From Bdellovibrionales bacterium (GTDB taxonomy: Bacteria; Bdellovibrionota; Bacteriovoracia; Bacteriovoracales; Bacteriovoracaceae), in contig JABGUH010000042.1 in assembly GCA_018646675.1 (NCBI GenBank), positions 62,001-126,000 of the forward strand: 64,000 bases of DNA, written 5' to 3'. Below the pieces are notes generated by a model. That model ran no database searches. It had not been told where the DNA came from and saw nothing but the letters and a program-made list of their open reading frames with translations. Of this stretch, positions 35,556 through 44,092 are shown in pieces. A program made the translations under genes and the position numbers. Numbering within the stretch: position 1 is the stretch's first letter; each line of letters starts with the position of its first letter.

Positions 35556-38444
35556 CTAATTTCCTCTACGTCCCATAATAATTCCTCCTGGAGGATAGCT
35601 ATACTTCAAGAGTGGTAGTGCCTTTTTAGAGTCAACAAGATATTTAAATCCAGCAGCGGCAAGGATTCGATTATTAACAATTTTGTTCCTAACCTCCACT
35701 TTATAGTCATCAGCCTTCTGCTCTAGCATTAATGCCAACTTACTCATACTGCCCTTGAAAGAAGCAATAAACTCAGGTGTCTTATCCTGCGGAGTGAACT
35801 CCCTGATCTCTGTGGCCAGACCATGTAAAGAATCAATCAAGACCTCATAGGCTCGAACCGTTCCAATTCCAGATCCGATTTTCATAATATCCAGAGAGTG
35901 AGCGAGAATACGTGAAATAATTCTATTTTTCTTTGCCAATAGCTGATTATAGACTTTGGCTGGAAATCTAAATCCAATTGCATTTAAACTGCTTTTAAGA
36001 ATGTTAAGCTTTTTCAGCTCCATCTGGGCGACCACGTCCAGCCCCTTCAGCGGAACTGGTGCCCTATTTTTGACACTATAAAGGTAGTATTTTCTAATTA
36101 AAGGGTTAAGTTTTACAGCCTTACTCTTTTGCCCCTGGTCAATATACCTCTGCTTGATATCTCCCCAGTGAGAGATCAGATCGGGCCACAACTTTTTACT
36201 TTTTCCTAATTGCCGCAAAACGGCAATCGTCGGCTGCCACTCACCACGATTTAGCATCGCTTTTAAGTAATCAAGTTTTGCCTGTTTGATCGACGATTTG
36301 GGAATTCTACACTGCTCTCCACGAGCGATGACCTTCTTTGCCTCTTTAACTTTTCCATCACTTAGAAAGACAACGTAGGCATTTTTAAAAAAAACTTTTT
36401 TATCAGCACTCTTAAATTTACATAGACGATCAAAAATCAAGGATGAAAGTGTCGCTGACTCATTAAAGTGCTGCTGGTTGAAAAGGTCTGTACTAATCGA
36501 CAAAAATTGCTTGCGAAACTCTTTAACATTGCTAGCTGACATATGTTTTATTGCTCGCAGAGACCACTCATAAGACCTTTTACCGTCTCCAAGCTGATGA
36601 AATAAACGGGCAATATTGAACGCTGCTATTCGCATCGCCTCCAACGATCCCCCCTTAGTATTATTTTTCTGATAAATATCTGCATATGCCTGTAGCGCCC
36701 CCTTCCAGTTTTTCTTATCCTCTAATCCATCCGGCGTCTGAAATTGCATTTGGGTGTAGACATACCTAATACGTTTTAAAAATTTTGGACTCGCTTTAAA
36801 CTCACCTTTATTTACTAATTGCAACCAACGTGTGATCGCAGTCAAATCGCCAGCTTGTCGATAGTACTCAGTAACTTCTGCAAGCATCGCCTCCTGTTTA
36901 CTGAAATCTCGTGGAAAGTTAAGGCGAAATCTCAACATCATCTTCTCTGCCGCCTCTAACTTTTTCTGAGCAATCAGTAGTGCAAACTGGCGCTGGTATA
37001 TATGATAGGATTTTTTTCCCTTGGGATATTCCAATAAGAAATAGTTGTAAACGTGCATTAACTTATCATCACGATCCTTCTGACTCATTCTACGCTTGTC
37101 TGATATCGTGGCCATCATCCCATCCAAAGAGGTTTTGATGATCTTGCGGTTCTTCGTTTTCTTTGCTGCTAGGTAACTCTTCTCATAGAGTGAATATGCC
37201 TCCGGATACTCTTTAGCTGCATAGAGTGTCTCCCCTGCCAATAACTGGTGTCGAGCCTGTTTAGAGGGCTCCATCTCAGCCAAAAGAAGAAAAGCCTCTA
37301 CTGCCTGCCGCGCACGTTTGGCCTTAACCTTGGGTCGACGACGATAGTATTTACCTACAACCTGTTTTTGCAATAATGCAGAGATTCGCTTTAGTTGAAA
37401 TATTAACTCTTGGTGTCTCTCATCTCCCAGCTCTTGTTGACGCCCAATATCTCTCTGGCGTTTAGCAACACTTAACTGCTTTGATAGTTTTCCGTGCTTT
37501 CCATATAACTTTAAAAGAAAGTTATTGACCTGTATCTCCTCTTCCAATGACTGCTTGTGCCGTAATGCGGCTGCCATCGCTTGTTCTGCCGCAGCAAATT
37601 TTCCCTGTGTAACAAGGTGCTTTCCAAGCTCCAACAGATGAGATGAGATATTACTACCAATTGACCGGTAAAACGCGATCGCCTGCTCAACTTGACCTGC
37701 CTCACTATAAAAGAGTGCTAAGTCCCGAGAAACAAAACGGCTCATATCAATGTACTTTGATGAGTTGCTCCTTTTATAAACCTCCTTCATCAAACTAATC
37801 GCCTGCTTGTACTTTTTGGTTCTAAAAAAGCACCATGCAAGGTTGAATCCGTCCTTGGTCCACCACTGATCATTGCTAAATTTTAAAGCTTGTTGATAGC
37901 GGGGAATGGCGCGATTGTAATCACCGCGATTATAGTAAATATCACCCAGTGATGCTTGAGCTTTGGCATGCATCACAGAGCCACGCTTAAGATGTTTTTC
38001 CGCCAATTTAAAATATTTAAATGACTGCTTATGCTTATTAAACTCTTTCGAGTTATAAGCTAAAATGTAATAAACCTCACCAATCCCTTTGAATTTTTTA
38101 AAATGTCGTAATATTGCTTGGGCGGTTTTTTGAGCCTGCTTAAACAGGTTGGTCGATTTCTTAAAATATTGACTCTTGCGTCCCCCCCTCCTTTTTTTAG
38201 CAGGGATTGATAGATATGCTTGATTCTCCTGATCCTTGATAATCCGCGCCTTTTCCAGCAGTAGCTCTGCAACTCTCAAGCGTAGCCGTGGATCGCGATT
38301 ACCACTCTGCTGATTTAGACGGCTTACTTCACTTAACTCTTGATCGATTACCTCTAATAATGCAATCCGACGGTCCGCCGCAAAAAGATTATTACACACT
38401 ATAAAAATGCTAATTAACAAATATGTCGTTACTATATTTCTCAT
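35556..38444 (-). CDS. gltD: GltD-like large TPR periplasmic protein
   Basis: The protein is 962 residues with a signal peptide (MRNIVTTYLLISIFIVCNNLF). A region of tetratricopeptide repeats follows over most of its length, with clear copies such as AQASLGDIYYNRGDYNRAIP and YILAYNSKEFNKHKQSFKYF. GltD (AgmU) of Myxococcus is a large TPR protein in the periplasm that localises to focal adhesions. The order (GltC, GltD, GltE, GltF, GltG) is the basis for the symbol. It overlaps the upstream gltC stop by 4 bases. Confidence 0.7.
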   Translation of the reverse strand: MRNIVTTYLLISIFIVCNNLFAADRRIALLEVIDQELSEVSRLNQQSGNRDPRLRLRVAELLLEKARIIKDQENQAYLSIPAKKRRGGRKSQYFKKSTNLFKQAQKTAQAILRHFKKFKGIGEVYYILAYNSKEFNKHKQSFKYFKLAEKHLKRGSVMHAKAQASLGDIYYNRGDYNRAIPRYQQALKFSNDQWWTKDGFNLAWCFFRTKKYKQAISLMKEVYKRSNSSKYIDMSRFVSRDLALFYSEAGQVEQAIAFYRSIGSNISSHLLELGKHLVTQGKFAAAEQAMAAALRHKQSLEEEIQVNNFLLKLYGKHGKLSKQLSVAKRQRDIGRQQELGDERHQELIFQLKRISALLQKQVVGKYYRRRPKVKAKRARQAVEAFLLLAEMEPSKQARHQLLAGETLYAAKEYPEAYSLYEKSYLAAKKTKNRKIIKTSLDGMMATISDKRRMSQKDRDDKLMHVYNYFLLEYPKGKKSYHIYQRQFALLIAQKKLEAAEKMMLRFRLNFPRDFSKQEAMLAEVTEYYRQAGDLTAITRWLQLVNKGEFKASPKFLKRIRYVYTQMQFQTPDGLEDKKNWKGALQAYADIYQKNNTKGGSLEAMRIAAFNIARLFHQLGDGKRSYEWSLRAIKHMSASNVKEFRKQFLSISTDLFNQQHFNESATLSSLIFDRLCKFKSADKKVFFKNAYVVFLSDGKVKEAKKVIARGEQCRIPKSSIKQAKLDYLKAMLNRGEWQPTIAVLRQLGKSKKLWPDLISHWGDIKQRYIDQGQKSKAVKLNPLIRKYYLYSVKNRAPVPLKGLDVVAQMELKKLNILKSSLNAIGFRFPAKVYNQLLAKKNRIISRILAHSLDIMKIGSGIGTVRAYEVLIDSLHGLATEIREFTPQDKTPEFIASFKGSMSKLALMLEQKADDYKVEVRNKIVNNRILAAAGFKYLVDSKKALPLLKYSYPPGGIIMGRRGN

Positions 38445-39883
38445 TGTCTACACTCAGATCGAAGGGCAAAAACATAATCTCCAAGTTCATCAGCCCAGAA
38501 TTCGCCGTTAAAATTCCAAAAATATTGTTTCTCATTGCGCAGCAGGTGCTGGAAATCGCCTCTTTTGCCATCTGTATCACTTACATTCATGTAGATATCC
38601 GATTTTCTTCGGGAAAGAACCTCTAGCTTGATATAACTCATATTTACTAACATCTTTTTAAAATCCCGAGCTTGCTGACGAAATACTTTTTGAGCATACG
38701 CTCCAATCAGATCACGCTGTAGCAGAAGAGCGCTTTGTAAATTACTTTTGACCTCTTTTTTAAACTTATCTGCTGGAAATGATTTTAATACCGCAAACTC
38801 ATCCCTTCCTCCCTGAAAAGCGATTAGCATCTCGCCGTAAGCGGGATCTCTAATGATCGACTCCACAATTTTATCTATGATTTTTCCCTTTCCTTTCGCA
38901 CCCTCCGTTCTACTTTTGGTTAGTAGATAGAAATGTCGATAGTCACGGTAATGATTTTTTACATATTTAATCAATTGATCACTTTTTTTCTTATGCTTAT
39001 TATAAAAGGTATCAACCGCATTTCTTGCATCATCCCATAGGCATAATTCTAGGTAGGTTAATGCTTTTAGTACCTCAATTTCCGGGTTTACAATGTGGGT
39101 AAAGATAGGTGCTTTGTAGGTGACCAACTTACCTAGAGTCCGATTATAATCTTTAAGATAGAAGCTATTCCACGCCTCCTCGAAAAGAATTTCCGGCCAA
39201 ATATGCGAACCCTTCTCTAGATCAAGATAATTAAGATTGGCATCTTGATAATTGCCGTAAGAAAATGTGGATCGCGCTACCCCAACCAAACAGTAGTCTC
39301 TAGTAATCGTCAACTGTCTTTTCTTCTGACCAGTCAAACCACCTTTTTTCAGTGCCAAGTTGCTGCGAGCAATACATATTTGATAACTTTTTGCTGCATC
39401 TTTATGTTGCTTTAATATTGTTTCAATACTTGCTGTGATCATTAAAGCGAAGGGCTTTATCGAGTGGGTCATCGGAATGCCTGACCGCAACTCTTTCAGC
39501 GCAGCTTTAAATTTTCTTTGACGGAATAGTTTTTTGCTAAGTACATAGCGAATGGTAGGTGTATTAATTCTTGCAAGAACATTAATTGGCATAACCTCAA
39601 ATTGTCTAATGCCAACACGATCGACCAATCGCTCTACCAGGCGATCCAACTGATCACTTTTAAACTTAGGAAATCTGACTAGATACTCTTTTAAAAATGG
39701 CACTGCCGCAAAGTATAACCCACTCTTAGTTAACTCTCTGGAAATTGCAAAAAGAGACTTATAACTGCTCTTATTGCTTCTACTGTAATAGTGCTTGCGT
39801 GCATCATTATACCCAGCATAAGAGTTAACCGCTCCCAGACTGAGCAGTAAGGTAACAACAATGATAGAGAGTGTTTTGCTCAC
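38441..39883 (-). CDS. gltC: GltC-like periplasmic TPR protein
   Basis: The protein is 480 residues with a signal peptide (cut near SYAGY). It is helical and repeat-like, for example KSDQLDRLVERLVDRVG and FSYGNYQDANLNYLDLEKG. It has none of the features of an enzyme. GltC in Myxococcus sits next to the GltA/GltB outer-membrane proteins. Here it lies 22 bases behind the barrel gene and overlaps gltD by 4 bases. Assignment rests on length, order and the signal peptide. Confidence 0.6.
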   Translation of the reverse strand: MSKTLSIIVVTLLLSLGAVNSYAGYNDARKHYYSRSNKSSYKSLFAISRELTKSGLYFAAVPFLKEYLVRFPKFKSDQLDRLVERLVDRVGIRQFEVMPINVLARINTPTIRYVLSKKLFRQRKFKAALKELRSGIPMTHSIKPFALMITASIETILKQHKDAAKSYQICIARSNLALKKGGLTGQKKRQLTITRDYCLVGVARSTFSYGNYQDANLNYLDLEKGSHIWPEILFEEAWNSFYLKDYNRTLGKLVTYKAPIFTHIVNPEIEVLKALTYLELCLWDDARNAVDTFYNKHKKKSDQLIKYVKNHYRDYRHFYLLTKSRTEGAKGKGKIIDKIVESIIRDPAYGEMLIAFQGGRDEFAVLKSFPADKFKKEVKSNLQSALLLQRDLIGAYAQKVFRQQARDFKKMLVNMSYIKLEVLSRRKSDIYMNVSDTDGKRGDFQHLLRNEKQYFWNFNGEFWADELGDYVFALRSECRQ

Positions 39884-39905
39884 TGCATTTATCCTATTGT
39901 AAAAG

Positions 39906-40640
39906 CTAGAAACTATATCCTAACGCAAGTGATAGATCATAGTTGGCATAGAATGTCTTATCACTACTAGTTGCCGTTGAAATTGCCTTTTGAGCCTGAT
40001 AGTGCATTACAGTCAAATCCATTCGCACATCAAAGCTACGATTAATAAAAAATTTCAGTCCAGTCCCCCAGATCAGCGCAGTATGTGACTCCGTTTGAAA
40101 TTGAGGGTTGAGGGTTCCAATTAACTCCTCACGATTATTTGTCTCTTCCAGCTTGGCCAACCCTACTCCCAACAACCAGTCCAAATAGACAATCTTATTA
40201 AAAGTGTTAACCTTTGCGTAGAATGGTGACCAGATCACCATCCCCCCCATATAGCTATTGACCATTCTTCTAAATGGTACTGATCCTGACCCACCACCAT
40301 TATTACGTACCGATTTTGCACTGCTATTTTCAGTAGACTCAGTTTTTGCGTAGAGAAACTCCATTCCCCAATCTTCCATAAAGAAATGTGTTGCTCTAAC
40401 TTGAGCTGCGTATGCATCAACAAAGGAGCCGGAAGTAGTCATTCCTCCGCCAACATGTAAAAACACCTTGCCTCGTTTTCTAAACTTACGATTTTGTAAA
40501 ACATAGACCTCTTTGTCCTGATCTAACCAAGAGAAATCATACGTTGATGACTCGCCTGCGCTCAATTTTTCTGGCAAACAAAAAAACGAGACCAAAAGAA
40601 GGGTAAACAGTAGTGGAAAGTGCAACATCCTTTTTACCAT
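39906..40640 (-). CDS. Outer-membrane beta-barrel protein of the Glt cluster (GltA/GltB type)
   Basis: The protein is about 244 residues from the ATG at 40640. AGGAT lies about 8 bases upstream, and a longer GTG-started frame from 40679 lacks a ribosome site. The signal peptide is MVKRMLHFPLLFTLLLVSFF. The mature N-terminus WLDQDKEVYVLQNRKFRKRG is the pattern of the myxobacterial-type beta-barrel family. It ends in a barrel-type terminal phenylalanine (SLALGYSF). It would sit in the outer membrane and anchor the Glt complex. Whether it is GltA or GltB cannot be told from sequence. Confidence 0.7.
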   Translation of the reverse strand: MVKRMLHFPLLFTLLLVSFFCLPEKLSAGESSTYDFSWLDQDKEVYVLQNRKFRKRGKVFLHVGGGMTTSGSFVDAYAAQVRATHFFMEDWGMEFLYAKTESTENSSAKSVRNNGGGSGSVPFRRMVNSYMGGMVIWSPFYAKVNTFNKIVYLDWLLGVGLAKLEETNNREELIGTLNPQFQTESHTALIWGTGLKFFINRSFDVRMDLTVMHYQAQKAISTATSSDKTFYANYDLSLALGYSF

Positions 40641-40725
40641 AGTTAGCATCCTGCTATACGATTGACTGTTAAACGGCACCGCGATTCAATCAATGACTTC
40701 GCAATGCACTGTACTTGTTACCTTA

Positions 40726-40753
40726 ATATTATCACAGCTATAACTCCACGCAA
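40726..40753 (-). promoter_or_regulatory. Candidate promoter of the glt operon (minus strand)
   Basis: On the minus strand TTGCGT (40753-40748) and TAATAT (40731-40726) are 16 bases apart. It lies between addA and the barrel gene, about 85 bases upstream of the ATG, and would drive the six-gene glt operon apart from addBA. Confidence 0.45.
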
Positions 40754-40759
40754 CTGGAA

Positions 40760-43700
40760 CTAGATGCCCGGCGTGCAAATATTTCTAAAACGACAGATAT
40801 GACAGTGTGAAGCATTCTTAAGGTATAGACAATTTAGATTACTCCATACCCGACCAAGCGCCTTGCATATTCCAGGGTAATCACACTGATGATCATAAAC
40901 TGTTTGTTGATCGAGATAGATAATTTTCAGAGTAATTTGATCTGCTATTTTTGTCTCACCAGAAGTATAAAGTGCAAAAGCATAAAGCTGTAGCTGAAAG
41001 ATATAGATCTCCTGTCTCTCAGGTGTACAGCTTCCGGTCTTGTAATCCCAAATCTGACAACCATCAGAAGATAGAATAATCATATCAGGGGTGCCAGAGA
41101 TCATATAATCAAAAAGATGGAATGTTCTTCCTCGCTCAATGATCATCTCAGATCGATCCCAGCACGAGGCAATTATCTTAGAGGCCCACTCTAAAGCCTT
41201 ATAGTCCACCGCATTTTGAGTAGAAAGGTCGGGTTCCTCTCGTAACGCATAGGAGGCTAGCAAATCATGCAGGCGCGTTCCTCTTAGGGCGCTACTTACG
41301 CCATCTGAAGGGCTTGCTCCACTAGAATTTTTCTCGGAAGATCTCTTGTTGGGGGCGATAATCTCCTCCAACTGCTCCGTATCCTCTTCCTCCAGACGAC
41401 AGATGTTTTGCAGATAGAATTTGTGTGGACACTCTGCCAATGAGAGCAAACGGGTAACAGACAACTCTGGAATGGCTACCATCACCTCTGCATCTTCAAT
41501 CATGCGCCAGCCAATACCTAGCGGGTCAAGATGAAAGATTGGAGGCAAAGATGATTTGGTTAATGCTTGGGGACTCAATTCCGAGCAACTATAATCCTTA
41601 CCCTCAATATTTTCATACTCAATTCTACACTCCGATGAGAACTGGCCAGTAACTGTCCTTAATCCATTAATCCAACTATTTTTTCCGCTGCTCTGTGGTT
41701 TTGTACCTAGCTTGATATCTATCCAGGACAGTGATGACACAGCTCTGGTGCAAGCAACATAGAGTAACCTTTTTTTCTCTGAAAAGCTTTTTTTACCATT
41801 TAATATACTCTCTAACAGGTAGTAAGGTGAGCGAAAGATTAGCTTGCTGCCAACTCCCGCTTTCCACTTGAAGCTAGCAGGTATGGTTCCCATGGTTCCA
41901 CCATCGGCCATCGCTCTCCCGTTGGTATGAATCCCACCAAGGATTACATTATCAAACTCCAATCCTTTAGATGAGTGCACTGTCATTATAACGACTGAAC
42001 GTGGTTCATTTCCAAAGTGAAAATCATAGGAGTAAGTTTCACGATCCTGTCCGCTGGTCAGCTGATAAGATAGTGCCTGATAATTATCTCCCTCCATCTG
42101 ACAGATCGATTCTAAATGTTCCATGTTATTGCGATAATTAGCACTTGATATTCCAGCGACAAATAGCATCTTTTGAAAAGAGTGATAGATTCCACTAACT
42201 CTGGTCTGAAGAAAAAAGTCATCAATCATCTGCCGTAACTGATCCGGAATGGGAATTCCCAAAATCTCCAGATAGGCTGAAATCACCAATACGCTGTAAT
42301 TTTTTTGGGGCATCTCACTCTCTAGTTCACATCCAATGTCCACCAGCTGTTGAAAAATACCGATTAACGGATCATCCTTAAATGGAATTTTCACCTGAGC
42401 GATAAATGGAGTCTGCTGGTCAATCAATCGGCTAATTAAATGGCGGGAGGGTGCCAACTTTAAATATAGTACTGCTATCTTCTCTCCTCGACTGCACCTA
42501 TTTAGAAGTGTCAATATCTGATCAAAGATAGCATCAGCTTCATAGCGATCCATCTGTGAACTACTCAGTCGACTTAAGTCCTCCCTCTCTTCTATCTCAC
42601 AAGGACGAACAAAAATTTTCTGTTCACTGTCGTGCTCAGACAGTTGGTCCGGTGAACATTGTGAGTCGAAATCCACGGCAAAAGAGTCCGTGCCGCAAAA
42701 TCCCTCTCCAAGTGGAAGTAAATTAGCAAAAAGCAAATTGTTAAAATTGGTTACCTGCGGTGCTGAGCGATAATTGTTGGCCAGTGATAAATTATTAGCT
42801 ATCAGTTTTTGGCACTGTTGAAAGACGGCCAACTCTCCTCCGCGAAACCCATAAATTGCCTGTTTAATATCACCCACTCCGAATATTTTATTAAGATCCC
42901 CTCCGGTGATTGCTCTAACGATCTCAAACTGAACTGGCGAGGTATCTTGAAATTCATCAATAATAAAATAGTTAAATTGATGCCCGATTCTGGTCGCCAC
43001 TTCGTCACTTTTTAAGGCGGCACTCACCAAATACTCCAGATCAGAGAATGTCAATAATTGGGCATGAGCATATTCCCGTTTGGCAAACTTAACTAGTTGA
43101 TGGAATTTGGCCTGCCATGAGTTAAATTGATCTCTACGCTCAAAAAAGGCGATGAGATCATCACAAACCCGGGCAAATTTACCCTTGAAAATTTTATACT
43201 GATCAAAAAATGAGTCTATCTCACCTAAACCCAACCTTTTTAGCGGTGATCTAACTCCTTTGTGCCGTTTAAAGAACTCTACTGTAAGTTTGAGATCATT
43301 TGCATCACTCGGGTAGACAATCTGCTGGCGTAATTGATTGAATTCAGCGATTAACTGATACCATTTTTTACTATGATAATCATGATAATCGTTTTCAATA
43401 TTAATCGGCATGCTAACTAGATTCTCACATCCAAGCAGGGTCCATAGTTCCCAAAAGTACTCTTTATGATTAAATGAACTCAGTTCACAACCAGCACTCT
43501 CTTCCCAGGCAAACCTGAGCTCTGCGCGCTCAAATATTTTTTTAAGCGCACCAACCAACTCCCGACGTCGGTCTAGAAATGAGTTATACAAATCTGAATC
43601 ACCTTGATGGTCATTCCTCTCTTGACTGTACTCTAACCAACTATCAACTATCATACCAAGCTTCTTCTTAAACTCCTGTTCCGACGTAATGGAGATTTGA

Positions 43701-44092
43701 GGAGTTGCCTGTGGCAGATATCCACCAGATAGTAATTTACTGCAAAATCCATGAATTGTTCCCACGAAGAGATGGTCAACACTTTGGTTGATTGCAACGT
43801 GAAGTGCACTGCTATCTGGAAATTCTCCGGATACTCTGGATTTAAATCGCAGCATAATCTCACTTGCCGCTTTTTTAGTAAATGTCATAACCACTATGCC
43901 ATCAAGGTACTGCTCTAAACGAGCAATCCACTCAGCATCAATATTATCATCCTCCTGATTGATATAATTTTTTATCAGATAAATGAGGTGCTCGATAATG
44001 ACAAAGGTCTTACCTGATCCTGCACCTGCGCTAAGGAGAACCCCACCGGTATGCTCAATCGCCAATAGTTGTTCTGGATTCGGTGCTCTCAT
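40760..44092 (-). CDS. addA: AddA-like UvrD-type helicase/nuclease
   Basis: The protein is 1110 residues. It is a superfamily 1 helicase with Walker A AGAGSGKT at 22-29, the DEFQDTSPVQFEIV box and the late motif VHSSKGLEFDNVIL. The C-terminus has a PD-(D/E)XK nuclease core (SGTPDMII, then IWDYKTG and QLQLYAFAL). Three cysteines at 1097, 1100 and 1106 together with a CPHKFYL segment resemble the four-cysteine iron staple seen in AddB nucleases. It processes double-strand breaks with AddB and supplies RecA. It overlaps addB by 4 bases. Confidence 0.85.
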   Translation of the reverse strand: MRAPNPEQLLAIEHTGGVLLSAGAGSGKTFVIIEHLIYLIKNYINQEDDNIDAEWIARLEQYLDGIVVMTFTKKAASEIMLRFKSRVSGEFPDSSALHVAINQSVDHLFVGTIHGFCSKLLSGGYLPQATPQISITSEQEFKKKLGMIVDSWLEYSQERNDHQGDSDLYNSFLDRRRELVGALKKIFERAELRFAWEESAGCELSSFNHKEYFWELWTLLGCENLVSMPINIENDYHDYHSKKWYQLIAEFNQLRQQIVYPSDANDLKLTVEFFKRHKGVRSPLKRLGLGEIDSFFDQYKIFKGKFARVCDDLIAFFERRDQFNSWQAKFHQLVKFAKREYAHAQLLTFSDLEYLVSAALKSDEVATRIGHQFNYFIIDEFQDTSPVQFEIVRAITGGDLNKIFGVGDIKQAIYGFRGGELAVFQQCQKLIANNLSLANNYRSAPQVTNFNNLLFANLLPLGEGFCGTDSFAVDFDSQCSPDQLSEHDSEQKIFVRPCEIEEREDLSRLSSSQMDRYEADAIFDQILTLLNRCSRGEKIAVLYLKLAPSRHLISRLIDQQTPFIAQVKIPFKDDPLIGIFQQLVDIGCELESEMPQKNYSVLVISAYLEILGIPIPDQLRQMIDDFFLQTRVSGIYHSFQKMLFVAGISSANYRNNMEHLESICQMEGDNYQALSYQLTSGQDRETYSYDFHFGNEPRSVVIMTVHSSKGLEFDNVILGGIHTNGRAMADGGTMGTIPASFKWKAGVGSKLIFRSPYYLLESILNGKKSFSEKKRLLYVACTRAVSSLSWIDIKLGTKPQSSGKNSWINGLRTVTGQFSSECRIEYENIEGKDYSCSELSPQALTKSSLPPIFHLDPLGIGWRMIEDAEVMVAIPELSVTRLLSLAECPHKFYLQNICRLEEEDTEQLEEIIAPNKRSSEKNSSGASPSDGVSSALRGTRLHDLLASYALREEPDLSTQNAVDYKALEWASKIIASCWDRSEMIIERGRTFHLFDYMISGTPDMIILSSDGCQIWDYKTGSCTPERQEIYIFQLQLYAFALYTSGETKIADQITLKIIYLDQQTVYDHQCDYPGICKALGRVWSNLNCLYLKNASHCHICRFRNICTPGI

